64,000 nt of DNA from positions 62,001-126,000 of the forward strand of contig NZ_JAQQTF010000005.1 in the NCBI RefSeq assembly GCF_028561275.1. The letters run 5' to 3'. Numbering within the stretch: the first letter of the stretch is position 1; every line of letters begins with the position of its first letter. Shown here piece after piece: positions 16,068 to 27,860 of the stretch. This DNA is from Aureisphaera galaxeae (GTDB lineage Bacteria > Bacteroidota > Bacteroidia > Flavobacteriales > Flavobacteriaceae). The position numbers and the translations under genes are program-made. Below the pieces are notes generated by a model that saw nothing but the letters and a program-made list of their open reading frames with translations, was not told the DNA's origin and did not search any database.

Positions 16068-16622
16068 ATGACGGAGACAAAAAATACAAAAAAGTGGTAT
16101 GTAGTTCGTTCGGTTAGCGGGCAAGAGAATAAGATCAAATCTTATATCGAAAACGAAATCGTACGTCTAGAACTTCAGGATTACATCGAGCAGGTGTTAG
16201 TGCCTACCGAAAAAGTAATCCAGATTCGCAATGGAAAGAAAATCAACAAAGAACGTGTTTACTTTCCAGGGTACATTATGATTCAAGCGAGTTTAGCTGG
16301 AGAAGTACCACACATTATAAAATCCATTAACGGAGTGATTGGTTTCTTGGGTGAAACCAAAGGGGGGGATCCTGTTCCATTGCGTCAGGCAGAAGTGAAC
16401 AGAATGTTAGGTAAGGTCGATGAACTAGCTGTTCAGGACGATAATATCAACATCCCTTATGTAATAGGAGAGACCGTTAAGGTAATCGATGGTCCTTTCA
16501 ACGGATTCAACGGAACTGTTGAGAAGATCAATGAAGAAAAACGTAAGCTTGAAGTAATGGTGAAGATTTTCGGAAGAAAGACACCATTAGAGTTGAGCTA
16601 CATGCAAGTTGAGAAAATTTAA
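16068..16622 (+). CDS. nusG: Transcription termination/antitermination factor NusG
   Basis: 184 residues. The NGN domain begins KKWYVVRSVSGQENKIKSYIENE and includes VYFPGYIMIQ; the C-terminal KOW domain has GETVKVIDGPFNGFNGTVEKIN. NusG binds the RNA polymerase clamp to increase processivity and can link to Rho or to ribosomal protein S10. The start was set at 16068 because of the SD and the family N-terminus. Confidence 0.96.
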   Translation: MTETKNTKKWYVVRSVSGQENKIKSYIENEIVRLELQDYIEQVLVPTEKVIQIRNGKKINKERVYFPGYIMIQASLAGEVPHIIKSINGVIGFLGETKGGDPVPLRQAEVNRMLGKVDELAVQDDNINIPYVIGETVKVIDGPFNGFNGTVEKINEEKRKLEVMVKIFGRKTPLELSYMQVEKI

Positions 16623-16640
16623 TTGTTACGCTATATAATA

Positions 16641-16674
16641 GATTTTTTCTTAAGCTTCCACACAAGAAAAAATC
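16641..16674 (+). promoter_or_regulatory. 11-bp perfect inverted repeat upstream of rplK
   Basis: GATTTTTTCTT (16641-16651) and AAGAAAAAATC (16664-16674) are exact complements with a 12-base loop. It lies 18 bases before the rplK ATG in the nusG-rplK spacer. In E. coli the L11-L1 leader is the target of L1 autoregulation; a role here is only inferred. There is no T tract after the stem. Confidence 0.5.
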
Positions 16675-16692
16675 ACATTTAAATTTTAAAAA

Positions 16693-17130
16693 ATGGCAAA
16701 AGAAGTAGATAAAGTAGTCAAATTGCAAGTTCGCGGAGGTGCTGCTAACCCATCACCACCGGTTGGACCCGCTTTAGGTGCTGCAGGTGTTAACATCATG
16801 GAGTTCTGTAAGCAGTTCAACGGTCGTACCCAGGACAAGCAAGGGAAAGTATTGCCAGTAGCAATTACGGTTTATAAGGACAAGTCTTTCGAGTTTGTTA
16901 TTAAAACCCCACCTGCTGCAGTACAAATCCTTGAAGCTGCCAAGATTAAAAAAGGTTCTGGAGAGCCTCATGCTAAGAAGGTAGCGAGCATTACTTGGGA
17001 TCAAGTAAAAGCGATTGCAGAAGACAAAATGCCCGATTTGAATGCGTTTACGATCGAGTCTGCCATGAAAATGGTAGCCGGTACGGCAAGATCAATGGGT
17101 GTGAAAGTAAAAGGTGCTGCACCTTTTTAA
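16693..17130 (+). CDS. rplK: 50S ribosomal protein uL11
   Basis: 145 residues, full length, with the proline-rich N-terminal signature [31 protein letters not shown] and the C-terminal rRNA-binding domain ([26 protein letters not shown]). uL11 forms the stalk base and takes part in factor binding. It begins the rplK-rplA-rplJ-rplL block and is followed by rplA after 20 bases. Confidence 0.97.
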   Translation: MAKEVDKVVKLQVRGGAANPSPPVGPALGAAGVNIMEFCKQFNGRTQDKQGKVLPVAITVYKDKSFEFVIKTPPAAVQILEAAKIKKGSGEPHAKKVASITWDQVKAIAEDKMPDLNAFTIESAMKMVAGTARSMGVKVKGAAPF

Positions 17131-17150
17131 TCTAGAAAAGAATCTATAAA

Positions 17151-17843
17151 ATGGCAAGATTAACAAAAAAGCAAAAAGAAGCTAAAGCTAAAGTAGACCC
17201 TAACAAGTCATACTCTATCGCTGAAGCCTCTGCTTTGGTAAAAGAAATAACCAACGTAAAATTCGATGCGTCTGTAGACCTTGCTGTACGTCTTAATGTA
17301 GACCCACGTAAAGCGAACCAAATGGTACGTGGTGTGGTAACCCTTCCTCACGGAACTGGTAAAGACGTAAAGGTATTGGCTTTGGTAACTCCAGATAAGG
17401 AGGCAGAAGCTAAAGAAGCAGGAGCGGATTATGTTGGATTGGACGAGTACCTCACTAAGATTAAGGGAGGTTGGACCGATGTTGACGTGATAGTAACCAT
17501 GCCAAGTGTGATGGGTAAATTGGGTCCTTTAGGACGTGTTTTAGGTCCTCGTGGACTTATGCCAAACCCAAAGACTGGTACAGTAACTATGGACGTTGCT
17601 AAGGCTGTTTCCGATGTGAAAGCTGGTAAGATCGACTTTAAAGTAGACAAAACCGGTATTGTACACGCTGCAATTGGAAAAGCATCTTTCGATGCCGAGA
17701 AAATTGCTGGAAACGCAAAAGAACTAATAACTACCCTAGTAAAAATGAAGCCTCAGGCTGCAAAAGGTGTTTATATCAAAAGTATCTTCATGTCCAGTAC
17801 GATGAGTCCTGGTATTGAGATCGATTCCAAAGACCTAAGCTAA
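17151..17843 (+). CDS. rplA: 50S ribosomal protein uL1
   Basis: 230 residues, full length, two-domain uL1 with the signature [25 protein letters not shown]. It binds the L1 stalk of 23S rRNA and, in many bacteria, represses its own operon by binding the mRNA leader. Eighteen bases separate it from rplJ, so there is no room for the usual structured L10 leader. Confidence 0.97.
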   Translation: MARLTKKQKEAKAKVDPNKSYSIAEASALVKEITNVKFDASVDLAVRLNVDPRKANQMVRGVVTLPHGTGKDVKVLALVTPDKEAEAKEAGADYVGLDEYLTKIKGGWTDVDVIVTMPSVMGKLGPLGRVLGPRGLMPNPKTGTVTMDVAKAVSDVKAGKIDFKVDKTGIVHAAIGKASFDAEKIAGNAKELITTLVKMKPQAAKGVYIKSIFMSSTMSPGIEIDSKDLS

Positions 17844-17861
17844 GCGGAAAAACTATAGATT

Positions 17862-18383
17862 ATGACAAGAGAAGAAAAATCACAAGTAATTGAACAGTTG
17901 ACTGCACAGCTATCTGAGAACGCTAATATTTATTTGGCGGACATTTCAGGTTTGGATGCAGGAACCACTTCTAACCTTCGTCGTGCTTGCTTTAAAGCAG
18001 GAGTGAAGTTGAACGTGGTAAAGAACACCTTGTTGGCTAAAGCTATGGAAAGTTCGGATAAGGATTTCGGTGAATTGACCGAAGTACTTAAAGGAAACAC
18101 TTCCTTAATGGTGGCCGAAACAGGGAACGCTCCAGCAAAAGTGATTAAGGAGTTCAGAAAAAAATCTGACAAGCCTTTACTTAAAGGAGCCTTTATAGAA
18201 GAAGCTATCTACGTAGGAGATGATCAATTGGATGCACTGGTTGATATCAAATCTAGAGAAGAGCTTATCGGAGAAATCGTTGGATTGCTCCAGTCGCCTG
18301 CTAAAAATGTTATCTCTGCTCTTAAGAGTGGCGGTGGAACCTTGGCAGGTATTGTTAAAACTCTTTCCGAGAAAGAGGGATAA
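17862..18383 (+). CDS. rplJ: 50S ribosomal protein uL10
   Basis: 173 residues, full length. N-terminal rRNA-binding domain (MTREEKSQVIEQLTAQLSENANIYLADISGLDAGTTSNLRR) and a C-terminal helix that binds bL12 dimers. uL10 and bL12 form the ribosomal stalk. It is followed by rplL after 56 bases. Confidence 0.97.
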   Translation: MTREEKSQVIEQLTAQLSENANIYLADISGLDAGTTSNLRRACFKAGVKLNVVKNTLLAKAMESSDKDFGELTEVLKGNTSLMVAETGNAPAKVIKEFRKKSDKPLLKGAFIEEAIYVGDDQLDALVDIKSREELIGEIVGLLQSPAKNVISALKSGGGTLAGIVKTLSEKEG

Positions 18384-18439
18384 CCTAATTTATTGCACTG
18401 ATTAAAACACAAATAAAAATTACATTAAAACGATAGAAA

Positions 18440-18817
18440 ATGGCAGATTTAAAAGATTTCGCAGAACAATTGGTTAACTTAACTGTAAAAGAAGTTAATG
18501 AGTTAGCTACTATATTAAAAGACGAGTACGGTATCGAGCCTGCTGCTGCTGCGGTAGCTGTTGCTGCTGGTGGTGGTGCTGGTGGTGGAGACGCTGCTGA
18601 TGAGCAAACTGAGTTCGACGTAATCCTTAAAGCAGCTGGTGGTTCTAAGCTTGCTGTTGTTAAGTTGGTTAAAGAACTTACTGGTGCTGGTCTTAAGGAT
18701 GCTAAAGAATTAGTAGACAACGCTCCTTCTCCAATCAAAGAAGGAATCGCTAAAGACGAAGCTGAAGCTCTTAAAGCTCAGTTAGAAGAAGCTGGAGCAG
18801 AGGTTGAGCTTAAATAA
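18440..18817 (+). CDS. rplL: 50S ribosomal protein bL12
   Basis: 125 residues: N-terminal dimerisation helices ([26 protein letters not shown]), an Ala/Gly-rich flexible hinge ([22 protein letters not shown], about 35-57), and the compact C-terminal domain that contacts elongation factors ([37 protein letters not shown]). It is followed by a strong hairpin before rpoB. Confidence 0.97.
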   Translation: MADLKDFAEQLVNLTVKEVNELATILKDEYGIEPAAAAVAVAAGGGAGGGDAADEQTEFDVILKAAGGSKLAVVKLVKELTGAGLKDAKELVDNAPSPIKEGIAKDEAEALKAQLEEAGAEVELK

Positions 18818-18839
18818 GCTCCTCTAATCCAAACCTTAA

Positions 18840-18882
18840 GGTTTAGGTCTTCTGCAGAAACGCAGAATGACCTAAACCCTTT
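18840..18882 (+). terminator. rplL-rpoB intergenic hairpin (partial terminator/attenuator)
   Basis: A long stem: GGTTTAGGT (18840-18848) pairs with ACCTAAACC (18870-18878), and inside it TTCTGC (18850-18855) pairs with GCAGAA (18862-18867). A short T run follows. This is the position of the classical attenuator that lowers rpoBC expression relative to the ribosomal proteins. Confidence 0.75.
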
Positions 18883-18952
18883 TGCGTATATAAAGGTTAC
18901 CATTTTTTGAGTATACGCATCACTGTTTTTTTAATTAAAATTCCGTCCATAG

Positions 18953-21900
18953 ATGTCAGCAACGCAAACTGAAAGATTGAATTTTTCCTCTGTACAAAAC
19001 AAGCCCAATTATCCGGACTTTTTGGACATCCAAATTAAATCCTTCCAGGATTTCTTCCAGTTGGAAACCAAGTCAGAAGAAAGAGGACAAGAAGGTCTTT
19101 ACAAGACTTTTTTAGAGAACTTCCCAATTACCGATACACGAAACCAGTTCGTACTGGAGTTTTTAGATTACTTCGTGGATCCACCAAGATATTCCATTCA
19201 GGAATGTATTGAGCGTGGATTAACCTACAGTGTTCCACTTAAAGCAAGATTGAAACTCTACTGTACCGACGAAGAGCATGAGGATTTTGAGACCATAGTA
19301 CAGGATGTTTATTTGGGTACCATCCCTTATATGACACCTTCCGGTACTTTCTGTATCAACGGTGCTGAGCGTGTTGTTGTTTCTCAGTTACACCGTTCAC
19401 CAGGTGTATTCTTTGGACAGTCGTTCCACGCCAACGGAACAAAGTTGTATTCTGCCCGTGTAATTCCTTTCAAAGGATCTTGGATAGAATTCGCTACCGA
19501 TATCAATAGCGTGATGTACGCTTATATCGATAGAAAGAAAAAATTACCGGTTACTACGCTTTTCCGTGCCATCGGATTCGAAAGGGATAAAGATATCCTT
19601 GAAATTTTCGACTTGGCAGAAGAAGTGAAGGCTTCCAAAACCGGACTTAAAAAATACCTAGGCCGCAAGCTGGCCGCTCGTGTACTTAAAACTTGGCACG
19701 AGGATTTCGTGGATGAAGATACTGGAGAGGTAGTATCTATTGAGCGTAACGAGATTATCTTAGATCGTGATACGGTATTGGAAAAAGAACACATTGAGGA
19801 AATCTTGGATTCCGGTTCTAAAACCATCCTATTGCACAAGGAGGATAATCAACTAGCCGATTACGCCATCATTCACAATACATTGCAAAAGGATCCTACC
19901 AACTCCGAAAAGGAAGCGGTAGAGCATATCTATAGACAATTACGTAACGCCGAACCACCCGATGAGGAAACCGCTCGTGGAATCATCAACAAGTTGTTCT
20001 TCTCAGACCAGCGATACAATTTAGGTGAGGTAGGACGTTACCGAATGAATAAAAAACTTGGTTTGGATATCGAAATGGATAAGCAAGTACTTACCAAAGA
20101 GGATATCATTACCATCGTAAAATACTTGATCGAGCTTATCAACTCTAAAGCGGAGATCGATGATATTGACCACCTTTCCAACCGTCGTGTACGTACCGTA
20201 GGTGAGCAGTTGTCTTCTCAGTTTGGAGTAGGTTTGGCACGTATGGCAAGAACCATTCGTGAGCGTATGAACGTTCGTGACAACGAGGTATTTACCCCGA
20301 TCGATTTGATCAACGCGAAGACCCTTTCTTCTGTGATCAACTCTTTCTTCGGTACGAACCAGTTGTCTCAGTTCATGGACCAGACCAATCCATTGGCCGA
20401 GATCACACACAAACGCCGTCTTTCCGCATTAGGACCTGGAGGTCTTTCCCGAGAAAGAGCAGGTTTCGAGGTTCGAGATGTTCACTACACCCACTACGGA
20501 AGATTGTGTCCTATCGAAACTCCTGAAGGACCAAACATTGGTTTGATCTCTTCCCTTTCGGTATACGCGAAGGTGAACAACCTTGGGTTTATCGAAACCC
20601 CTTACCGAAAGGTAGAAGATGGAAAGATCGATCTTAAGAATGAGCCAACCTATCTTTCTGCTGAAGAAGAAGAAGAGAAGTTGATCGCTCAGGCAAACAT
20701 TCCATTAAAAGATGATGGAACTATAAATAGCGACCGTGTAATTGCACGTATGGAGGGTGACTTCCCAGTAGTAGATCCGAAACAGGTTCACTATACGGAC
20801 GTAGCACCTAACCAGATTTCTTCTATCTCTGCTTCCTTGATTCCTTTCTTGGAGCACGATGATGCGAACCGTGCCTTGATGGGATCTAACATGATGCGTC
20901 AGGCAGTTCCATTGTTAATTGCCGATTCACCGATTGTAGGTACTGGACTTGAGCGTCAGGTAGCTTCCGATAGTCGTGTATTAATCAACGCAGAAGGAGA
21001 CGGAGTTGTAGAATACGTAGATGCAAACGAAATCGTAATTAAATACGATCGTAGCGAAGAAGAGCGTATGGTAAGTTTCGATGGCGACTCTAAGGCTTAT
21101 AACCTTATTAAGTTTAGAAAGACGAACCAGAGTACGTCCATCAACTTGAAACCTATTGTTAGTAAGGGTGATCGAGTTGCTAAGGGACAAGTACTTTGCC
21201 AAGGATATGCCACCGAAAAAGGAGAATTGGCACTTGGTCGTAACATGAAAGTAGCGTTCATGCCTTGGAAAGGGTATAACTTCGAGGATGCGATTGTAAT
21301 TTCAGAAAAAGTAGTACGTGAAGATATCTTTACGTCCATCCATATAGACGAGTATTCATTGGAAGTTCGAGATACCAAATTGGGTAACGAAGAATTGACC
21401 AACGATATTCCTAACGTTTCCGAAGAGGCCACTAAAGACCTCGACGAAAATGGTATGATCCGTGTAGGAGCCGAGGTGAAGCCTGGGGATATCCTTATCG
21501 GAAAGATTACTCCAAAAGGAGAAAGCGATCCTACTCCAGAAGAAAAACTGCTTCGTGCCATCTTTGGTGATAAAGCAGGAGATGTAAAAGATGCTTCTTT
21601 GAAAGCGTCTCCATCACTTCGCGGGGTAGTAATCGACAAGAAACTATTTGCTAGAGCCATTAAGGATAAGCGAAAGAGAGCCAAGGATAAAGAAGATATC
21701 GCAGAACTTGAATTGAAATACGAAAGCAAGTTCCAAGGTCTTAAGGATATTTTGGTTGAAAAATTATTCGCTATCGTAGGAGGTAAAACAGCACAGGGTG
21801 TAACTAATGACCTAGGTGAAGTAGTCTTCCCTAAAGGTAAGAAGTATACCTTGAAAATGTTGAACGCAGTTGAAGATTACACGCACTTGGTGGGTGGAAC

Positions 21901-22765
21901 TTGGACTACCGACGATGAGACCAACCTTATGGTTCGTGACCTAATGCACAACTACAAGATCAAGGAAAACGACCTTCAAGGAAACTTGCGTCGTGAGAAG
22001 TTTACTATCTCTGTAGGGGATGAACTTCCTTCCGGAATCTTGAAATTGGCGAAGGTATACATTGCTAAGAAACGTAAACTGAAAGTAGGGGATAAGATGG
22101 CAGGACGTCACGGTAACAAAGGTATCGTGGCCCGTATCGTTCGTGAGGAGGATATGCCATTCTTGGACGACGGAACACCAGTGGATATTGTATTGAATCC
22201 GCTTGGGGTACCATCCCGTATGAACATTGGACAGATCTACGAAACCGTATTGGGTTGGGCAGGTCAGAAATTAGGACGCAAGTTTGCTACCCCTATTTTC
22301 GATGGAGCTTCCTTAGATCAGATCAATGAATTGACCGACGAAGCTGGAATTCCACGATTCGGACACACCTATCTATTCGATGGTGGAACCGGAGAGCGTT
22401 TCGACCAGCCAGCAACTGTAGGGGTTATCTACATGTTGAAACTAGGTCACATGGTAGATGATAAGATGCACGCACGTTCCATTGGACCTTACTCCTTGAT
22501 TACGCAACAGCCACTTGGAGGTAAGGCACAGTTTGGTGGACAGCGATTTGGAGAGATGGAGGTTTGGGCACTCGAGGCCTATGGAGCTTCCAGCACACTC
22601 CGTGAGATATTGACGGTGAAGTCTGATGATGTTATTGGTAGGGCCAAAACGTACGAGAGTATCGTGAAGGGTGAATCCATGCCAGAACCAGGTCTTCCAG
22701 AATCTTTCAACGTATTGATGCACGAATTGAAAGGTCTAGGGCTTGACATTAGATTAGAAGAATAA
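18953..22765 (+). CDS. rpoB: DNA-directed RNA polymerase subunit beta
   Basis: 1,270 residues, full length for Bacteroidota. Visible landmarks: the rifampicin-binding cluster [41 protein letters not shown] (about 457-500) with the usual drug-sensitive residues, [12 protein letters not shown], the switch/active-centre region [18 protein letters not shown], and the C-terminal [26 protein letters not shown]. It forms the catalytic core with beta'. A hairpin precedes it (18840) and a second, without a T tract, lies in the rpoB-rpoC spacer. Confidence 0.98.
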   Translation: MSATQTERLNFSSVQNKPNYPDFLDIQIKSFQDFFQLETKSEERGQEGLYKTFLENFPITDTRNQFVLEFLDYFVDPPRYSIQECIERGLTYSVPLKARLKLYCTDEEHEDFETIVQDVYLGTIPYMTPSGTFCINGAERVVVSQLHRSPGVFFGQSFHANGTKLYSARVIPFKGSWIEFATDINSVMYAYIDRKKKLPVTTLFRAIGFERDKDILEIFDLAEEVKASKTGLKKYLGRKLAARVLKTWHEDFVDEDTGEVVSIERNEIILDRDTVLEKEHIEEILDSGSKTILLHKEDNQLADYAIIHNTLQKDPTNSEKEAVEHIYRQLRNAEPPDEETARGIINKLFFSDQRYNLGEVGRYRMNKKLGLDIEMDKQVLTKEDIITIVKYLIELINSKAEIDDIDHLSNRRVRTVGEQLSSQFGVGLARMARTIRERMNVRDNEVFTPIDLINAKTLSSVINSFFGTNQLSQFMDQTNPLAEITHKRRLSALGPGGLSRERAGFEVRDVHYTHYGRLCPIETPEGPNIGLISSLSVYAKVNNLGFIETPYRKVEDGKIDLKNEPTYLSAEEEEEKLIAQANIPLKDDGTINSDRVIARMEGDFPVVDPKQVHYTDVAPNQISSISASLIPFLEHDDANRALMGSNMMRQAVPLLIADSPIVGTGLERQVASDSRVLINAEGDGVVEYVDANEIVIKYDRSEEERMVSFDGDSKAYNLIKFRKTNQSTSINLKPIVSKGDRVAKGQVLCQGYATEKGELALGRNMKVAFMPWKGYNFEDAIVISEKVVREDIFTSIHIDEYSLEVRDTKLGNEELTNDIPNVSEEATKDLDENGMIRVGAEVKPGDILIGKITPKGESDPTPEEKLLRAIFGDKAGDVKDASLKASPSLRGVVIDKKLFARAIKDKRKRAKDKEDIAELELKYESKFQGLKDILVEKLFAIVGGKTAQGVTNDLGEVVFPKGKKYTLKMLNAVEDYTHLVGGTWTTDDETNLMVRDLMHNYKIKENDLQGNLRREKFTISVGDELPSGILKLAKVYIAKKRKLKVGDKMAGRHGNKGIVARIVREEDMPFLDDGTPVDIVLNPLGVPSRMNIGQIYETVLGWAGQKLGRKFATPIFDGASLDQINELTDEAGIPRFGHTYLFDGGTGERFDQPATVGVIYMLKLGHMVDDKMHARSIGPYSLITQQPLGGKAQFGGQRFGEMEVWALEAYGASSTLREILTVKSDDVIGRAKTYESIVKGESMPEPGLPESFNVLMHELKGLGLDIRLEE

Positions 22766-22769
22766 TTCA

Positions 22770-22789
22770 TTCCCCGAGAAATCGGGGAA
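22770..22789 (+). promoter_or_regulatory. rpoB-rpoC intercistronic hairpin with GAAA loop
   Basis: TTCCCCGA and TCGGGGAA form an eight-base-pair stem closed by a GAAA (GNRA) tetraloop, starting five bases after the rpoB stop. There is no T tract, so it is more likely an mRNA processing or stability element than a terminator. Confidence 0.6.
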
Positions 22790-22859
22790 CTGACTATTCT
22801 CAATGAAACGGAACAAACGTTTCTACCAAACAAAATTTTAAAGTATTTTTTTCAGCATT

Positions 22860-25800
22860 ATGGCAAGAAATAAAGAAAACACAGTACAGAAATTCAACAA
22901 GATTTCTATCGGTTTAGCTTCTCCAGAGTCTATTTTGGCAGAGTCCAGAGGAGAAGTACTTAAGCCGGAAACGATCAACTACCGTACGCATAAGCCGGAG
23001 CGTGATGGTCTTTTCTGTGAGCGCATCTTTGGTCCTGTAAAGGATTACGAGTGTGCCTGTGGTAAATATAAAAGAATTCGCTACAAGGGTATCGTTTGTG
23101 ACCGTTGTGGTGTAGAGGTAACCGAAAAGAAGGTACGTCGTGATCGCGTAGGACACATTAACTTGGTAGTTCCTGTAGCTCACATCTGGTACTTCCGTTC
23201 GTTGCCAAATAAAATTGGATACTTACTTGGACTTCCATCCAAGAAGTTGGATATGATCATTTACTACGAAAGATATGTAGTAATTCAACCAGGTTTGGCG
23301 AAGAATGAAGAAGGAGAACCGTTACAAAAAATGGATTTCCTTACTGAGGAGGAATACTTGAATATCTTAGACAGCCTTCCACAGGAAAACCAGTACTTGG
23401 AAGACAACGATCCTAACAAGTTCATCGCTAAGATGGGAGCCGAGTGTTTGATCGAATTGCTACAGCGTATCGATTTGGATGCCCTGTCTTTCGAGTTGAG
23501 ACACAAAGCAAACAACGAAACTTCCAAACAACGTAAGACGGAAGCATTAAAGCGTCTTCAAGTTGTAGAAGCACTTCGTGAAGCCAACAACAACCGTGAG
23601 AACAAGCCAGAGTGGATGATCATGAAGGTGGTACCTGTAATTCCACCGGAATTACGTCCATTGGTGCCATTGGATGGTGGTCGTTTCGCGACTTCGGATT
23701 TGAACGACCTTTACCGTCGTGTAATTATCCGTAACAACCGTCTGAAGCGTCTTATGGAAATCAAAGCACCAGAGGTAATCTTACGTAACGAGAAGCGTAT
23801 GCTTCAGGAGTCTGTAGACTCTTTGTTCGATAACACGCGTAAGTCTTCTGCTGTGAAGACCGATAGCAACAGACCGTTGAAATCCCTATCCGATTCCCTT
23901 AAAGGTAAGCAAGGACGTTTCCGTCAGAACTTATTGGGGAAACGTGTGGATTACTCAGCACGTTCTGTAATTGTTGTTGGACCGGAATTGAAATTATTTG
24001 AATGTGGTCTTCCAAAGGACATGGCTGCCGAACTTTACAAACCTTTCGTAATTCGTAAGTTGATCGAAAGAGGAATTGTAAAAACGGTAAAGTCTGCTAA
24101 GAAGATTATCGATAAGAAAGAACCTGTGGTGTGGGATATCCTTGAAAACGTATTGAAAGGACACCCGGTACTATTGAACCGTGCCCCCACATTGCACCGA
24201 TTGGGAATCCAAGCCTTCCAACCTAAGTTGATCGAGGGTAAGGCGATCCAGTTACACCCATTGGTATGTACGGCGTTTAACGCGGATTTCGATGGTGACC
24301 AGATGGCAGTGCACTTACCACTAGGTCCTGAGGCTATTTTGGAAGCCCAATTATTAATGTTGGCTTCTCACAATATCTTGAACCCTGCGAATGGTTCGCC
24401 AGTAGCGGTACCATCTCAGGATATGGTATTGGGTCTGTACTACATGACCAAATTGAGAAAGACAGACGACGAATACACCGTAAAAGGAGAAGGTCTTACT
24501 TTCTACTCTCCAGAAGAGGTAACCATTGCTTATAATGAAGGGAAAGTAGATCTGAATGCCGAAATTAAAGTAAGAACCAAAGACTTTAACGAGGAAGGTG
24601 AATTAGCGACTCAGTTGATTACGACTACTGTAGGTAGGGTAATCTTTAACGATAAAGTGCCAGAGCGCGCAGGTTACATTAATGAAGTATTGACCAAGAA
24701 ATCCCTAAGGGATATTATCGGGGGAATCCTTCAAGTAACTTCTGTTCCTGAAACGGCTGCTTTCTTGGACGAAATCAAGCACTTAGGATATAAATTCGCA
24801 TTCGAAGGTGGATTGTCCTTTAGTTTGGGAGATATCATTATCCCTGCCGAAAAGCAAGGAATGATCGATTCTGCCAACTCTCAGGTAGATGGTATTATTG
24901 CCAACTATAACATGGGATTAATCACCAACAACGAGCGATACAATCAGGTAATTGATATTTGGACGGCGACAAACGCACAGCTTACCGAGCTTTCCATGAA
25001 ACGTATCCGTGAGGATCAGCAAGGATTTAACTCGGTGTATATGATGCTTGATTCTGGAGCGCGTGGTTCTAAGGAGCAGATTCGTCAGTTAACCGGGATG
25101 CGTGGTCTGATGGCCAAGCCGAAGAAATCGAACTTTGGTGGAGGTGAAATTATTGAAAACCCAATTCTTTCTAACTTTAAGGAAGGACTTTCCATTCTTG
25201 AGTACTTTATCTCTACGCACGGTGCACGTAAGGGTCTTGCAGATACCGCTTTGAAAACGGCAGATGCTGGATACCTAACCCGTCGTTTGGTAGATGTATC
25301 TCAGGATGTGATCATTAATATTGAGGATTGTGGTACACTGAGAGGAATCGAGGTGACTGCATTGAAGAAGAACGAAGAAGTAGTAGAAACCCTAGGTGAT
25401 AGAATTAAAGGACGTACTTCGTTGAACGATGTAATAAATCCTTTGACCAAGGAAGTGATGGTAGAAGCTGGAGGTCATATTACCGATGAGATTGCGAAGG
25501 TAATCAATGCTTCTCCTGTTGAAACCGTAGAAGTACGATCTGCACTTACTTGTGAAGCCAGAAAAGGAATCTGTGCTGCTTGTTACGGAAGAAACCTTGC
25601 GACCAACAAAATGGTACAGCGCGGTGAAGCGGTGGGTGTAGTTGCAGCTCAGTCTATTGGAGAGCCTGGTACACAGCTTACACTTCGTACGTTCCACGTA
25701 GGGGGTATTGCCGGTAACATTTCTGAAGAGAACAAATTGGCCGTTAAATTCGACGGTAGAGCAGAGATCGAAGATCTTAAAACTGTAAAAGGAGAAGATG

Positions 25801-27158
25801 CAGAAGGAAATACAGTAGATATCGTAATCTCCCGTACTTCTGAAATCAAATTGATTGATGAGAAAACAGGAATTACCCTAAGTACGAATAACATTCCTTA
25901 TGGTTCTTACATCTTTATCAAGGATGGACAGAAATTGAAGGAAGGCGATGTAGTGTGTCAGTGGGATCCATATAACGGTGTGATCATTTCCGAATTTGCC
26001 GGAAAGATTAAATACGAGAACATCGAGCAAGGGGTTACCTACCAAGTTGAGATCGACGAACAAACTGGATTCCAGGAGAAGGTAATTTCCGAATCTAGGG
26101 ATAAGAAAAAGATTCCTACGCTTCAAATTTTAGGAGCTAAAGACGAATTGATCCGTTCGTACAACTTACCAGTGGGAGCACACCTTATGGTAGATGATAA
26201 CGAGAAGATCAAGGTTGGTAAGATCTTGGTGAAGATACCACGTAAGTCTGCGAAAGCAGGGGATATTACAGGGGGGCTTCCACGAGTTACCGAGTTGTTC
26301 GAAGCACGTAACCCATCGAACCCCGCAGTAGTAAGTGAGATCGATGGTGTTGTATCCTTCGGAAAGATTAAGAGAGGTAACCGTGAGATCATCGTAGAGT
26401 CCAAGTTAGGAGAGATCAAGAAATACTTGGTGAAGCTTTCTAACCAGATCTTGGTACAGGAGAATGACTATGTAAGAGCAGGAATGCCTTTATCCGATGG
26501 AGCGATTACACCAGTTGACATCTTGAAAATTAAAGGGCCATCTGCCGTACAGCAGTACTTGGTAAACGAAGTACAGGAAGTATACCGTTTGCAAGGGGTG
26601 AAGATTAATGACAAGCACTTCGAGGTGGTAGTTCGCCAGATGATGCGTAAAGTACAAATTGTAGATCCGGGAGATACTACGTTCTTGGAGAACCAATTGG
26701 TACACAAATATGACTTTATCGAGGAGAATGACAAGATCTTCGGAATGAAGGTGGTTGAAGAAGCTGGAGACTCTGAGAACTTGAAAGAAGGACAGATCGT
26801 AACTGCCCGTGAACTTCGCGATGAGAATTCCATCTTAAGAAGAGAAGACAAGGCCTTGGTTGAAGGGCGTGATGCAGTACCAGCGACAGCTACTCCTGTA
26901 TTGCAAGGTATTACCAGAGCGTCGCTACAGACCAAGTCGTTCATCTCTGCGGCATCCTTCCAGGAGACAACTAAAGTATTGAACGAAGCTGCAGTAAGCG
27001 GTAAGGTAGATACCTTAGAAGGTCTTAAGGAGAATGTAATCGTTGGACACAGAATTCCAGCTGGAACCGGAATGAGAAACTACGATACGATCATCGTAGG
27101 ATCCAAGGAGGAACTGGAAGATATGACCCGCGAGAAGCAAGAAGTGAATTATAACTAA
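22860..27158 (+). CDS. rpoC: DNA-directed RNA polymerase subunit beta'
   Basis: 1,432 residues, full length. The N-terminal zinc-binding cysteines are in [20 protein letters not shown] (about 66-85); the catalytic Mg2+ motif NADFDGD is at about 474-480; the trigger-loop region and the second Zn site ([16 protein letters not shown]) follow. Completes the RNA polymerase core. A terminator separates it from the DUF3467 gene. Confidence 0.98.
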   Translation: MARNKENTVQKFNKISIGLASPESILAESRGEVLKPETINYRTHKPERDGLFCERIFGPVKDYECACGKYKRIRYKGIVCDRCGVEVTEKKVRRDRVGHINLVVPVAHIWYFRSLPNKIGYLLGLPSKKLDMIIYYERYVVIQPGLAKNEEGEPLQKMDFLTEEEYLNILDSLPQENQYLEDNDPNKFIAKMGAECLIELLQRIDLDALSFELRHKANNETSKQRKTEALKRLQVVEALREANNNRENKPEWMIMKVVPVIPPELRPLVPLDGGRFATSDLNDLYRRVIIRNNRLKRLMEIKAPEVILRNEKRMLQESVDSLFDNTRKSSAVKTDSNRPLKSLSDSLKGKQGRFRQNLLGKRVDYSARSVIVVGPELKLFECGLPKDMAAELYKPFVIRKLIERGIVKTVKSAKKIIDKKEPVVWDILENVLKGHPVLLNRAPTLHRLGIQAFQPKLIEGKAIQLHPLVCTAFNADFDGDQMAVHLPLGPEAILEAQLLMLASHNILNPANGSPVAVPSQDMVLGLYYMTKLRKTDDEYTVKGEGLTFYSPEEVTIAYNEGKVDLNAEIKVRTKDFNEEGELATQLITTTVGRVIFNDKVPERAGYINEVLTKKSLRDIIGGILQVTSVPETAAFLDEIKHLGYKFAFEGGLSFSLGDIIIPAEKQGMIDSANSQVDGIIANYNMGLITNNERYNQVIDIWTATNAQLTELSMKRIREDQQGFNSVYMMLDSGARGSKEQIRQLTGMRGLMAKPKKSNFGGGEIIENPILSNFKEGLSILEYFISTHGARKGLADTALKTADAGYLTRRLVDVSQDVIINIEDCGTLRGIEVTALKKNEEVVETLGDRIKGRTSLNDVINPLTKEVMVEAGGHITDEIAKVINASPVETVEVRSALTCEARKGICAACYGRNLATNKMVQRGEAVGVVAAQSIGEPGTQLTLRTFHVGGIAGNISEENKLAVKFDGRAEIEDLKTVKGEDAEGNTVDIVISRTSEIKLIDEKTGITLSTNNIPYGSYIFIKDGQKLKEGDVVCQWDPYNGVIISEFAGKIKYENIEQGVTYQVEIDEQTGFQEKVISESRDKKKIPTLQILGAKDELIRSYNLPVGAHLMVDDNEKIKVGKILVKIPRKSAKAGDITGGLPRVTELFEARNPSNPAVVSEIDGVVSFGKIKRGNREIIVESKLGEIKKYLVKLSNQILVQENDYVRAGMPLSDGAITPVDILKIKGPSAVQQYLVNEVQEVYRLQGVKINDKHFEVVVRQMMRKVQIVDPGDTTFLENQLVHKYDFIEENDKIFGMKVVEEAGDSENLKEGQIVTARELRDENSILRREDKALVEGRDAVPATATPVLQGITRASLQTKSFISAASFQETTKVLNEAAVSGKVDTLEGLKENVIVGHRIPAGTGMRNYDTIIVGSKEELEDMTREKQEVNYN

Positions 27159-27172
27159 TAGTAGAAAACCAG

Positions 27173-27199
27173 GCGCTCCGTAAGGGGCGCTTGTTATTT
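27173..27199 (+). terminator. Terminator after rpoC
   Basis: GCGCTCC pairs with GGGGCGC around a GTAA loop, followed by TTGTTATTT. It ends the rplK-rpoC unit; the next gene begins only 14 bases later, so some read-through is likely. Confidence 0.7.
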
Positions 27200-27212
27200 A
27201 AAACCCATACTA

Positions 27213-27527
27213 ATGGCAGAAGAAAAGAAGCCCAAACAAGGGCAGATCAATATAGAGTTGGATGCCGATGTGGCACAAGGGATTTATAGTAACCTAGCGA
27301 TCATTAACCATTCACAATCTGAATTTGTACTGGATTTTGTAACCATCATGCCAGGCGTTCCCAAGAGCAAGGTAAAGTCCAGAATTGTATTGACACCACA
27401 ACACGCCAAGCGTTTTTTGAAAGCGTTAAACGATAACATACAACGTTTTGAAGGCGCCCATGGCGAAATAAAGGACTATCAGCAACCTCCCATACCGATC
27501 AATTTCGGCCCAACGGGAGAAGCATAA
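27213..27527 (+). CDS. DUF3467 family protein
   Basis: 104 residues matching DUF3467 from end to end (INIELDADVAQGIYSNLAIINHSQSEFVLDFVTIMPG and AKVKSRIVLTPQHAKRFLKALNDNI-type motifs). The family is small, cytoplasmic and widespread in Bacteroidota; function is unknown. Constant placement directly after rpoC hints at a role linked to transcription or translation, which is inference. It is bounded by terminators on both sides and shows no promoter of its own. Confidence 0.85.
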   Translation: MAEEKKPKQGQINIELDADVAQGIYSNLAIINHSQSEFVLDFVTIMPGVPKSKVKSRIVLTPQHAKRFLKALNDNIQRFEGAHGEIKDYQQPPIPINFGPTGEA

Positions 27528-27535
27528 AAAAATCG

Positions 27536-27563
27536 AAGCCTCACTTTAAAGTGGGGCTTTTTT
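27536..27563 (+). terminator. Intrinsic terminator after DUF3467 gene
   Basis: AAGCCTCAC pairs with GTGGGGCTT (one T-G pair) and is followed by a T tract. Confidence 0.88.
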
Positions 27564-27860
27564 CTGCGCTATAATTATAAACCCCTATGGGTTTGGTAGG
27601 GTAATATTACGGTAAAAACGCATATTTTATTGATATTTAAACTTTTAACAGAAAAAAACGGCGTTTTGTCGATGAAATTTGTATGTTCATCGTGTTATTG
27701 TAAGTAAGTCCTACTTATTTTCAACCAGAACCTGGCGGCATTGCCTTTCCCCAAAGGAAGCCATTTAAATCCCCTTTTATTTCCCCATTTGCTCCAGAGA
27801 AGAATGAGACTTAGTGTCTCATGGCACACTAATGCTTTGTTTTAACTAAAACGTTGGCTT
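27564..27860 (+). other. Long leader region with two small hairpins
   Basis: About 300 bases without a gene. I see TAAGTA-AGTCC-TACTTA (27711-27727) and ATGAGAC-TTAGT-GTCTCAT (27804-27822), the latter 38 bases before the ATG at 27861. No convincing TAnnTTTG promoter and no recognisable RNA family. It probably holds the promoter and 5' leader of the paralogue trio. Confidence 0.4.

Noticed and set aside
21097-21729. 210-residue Ser-rich minus-strand frame inside rpoB
   Set aside because: Low-complexity antisense shadow of a highly biased coding sequence.
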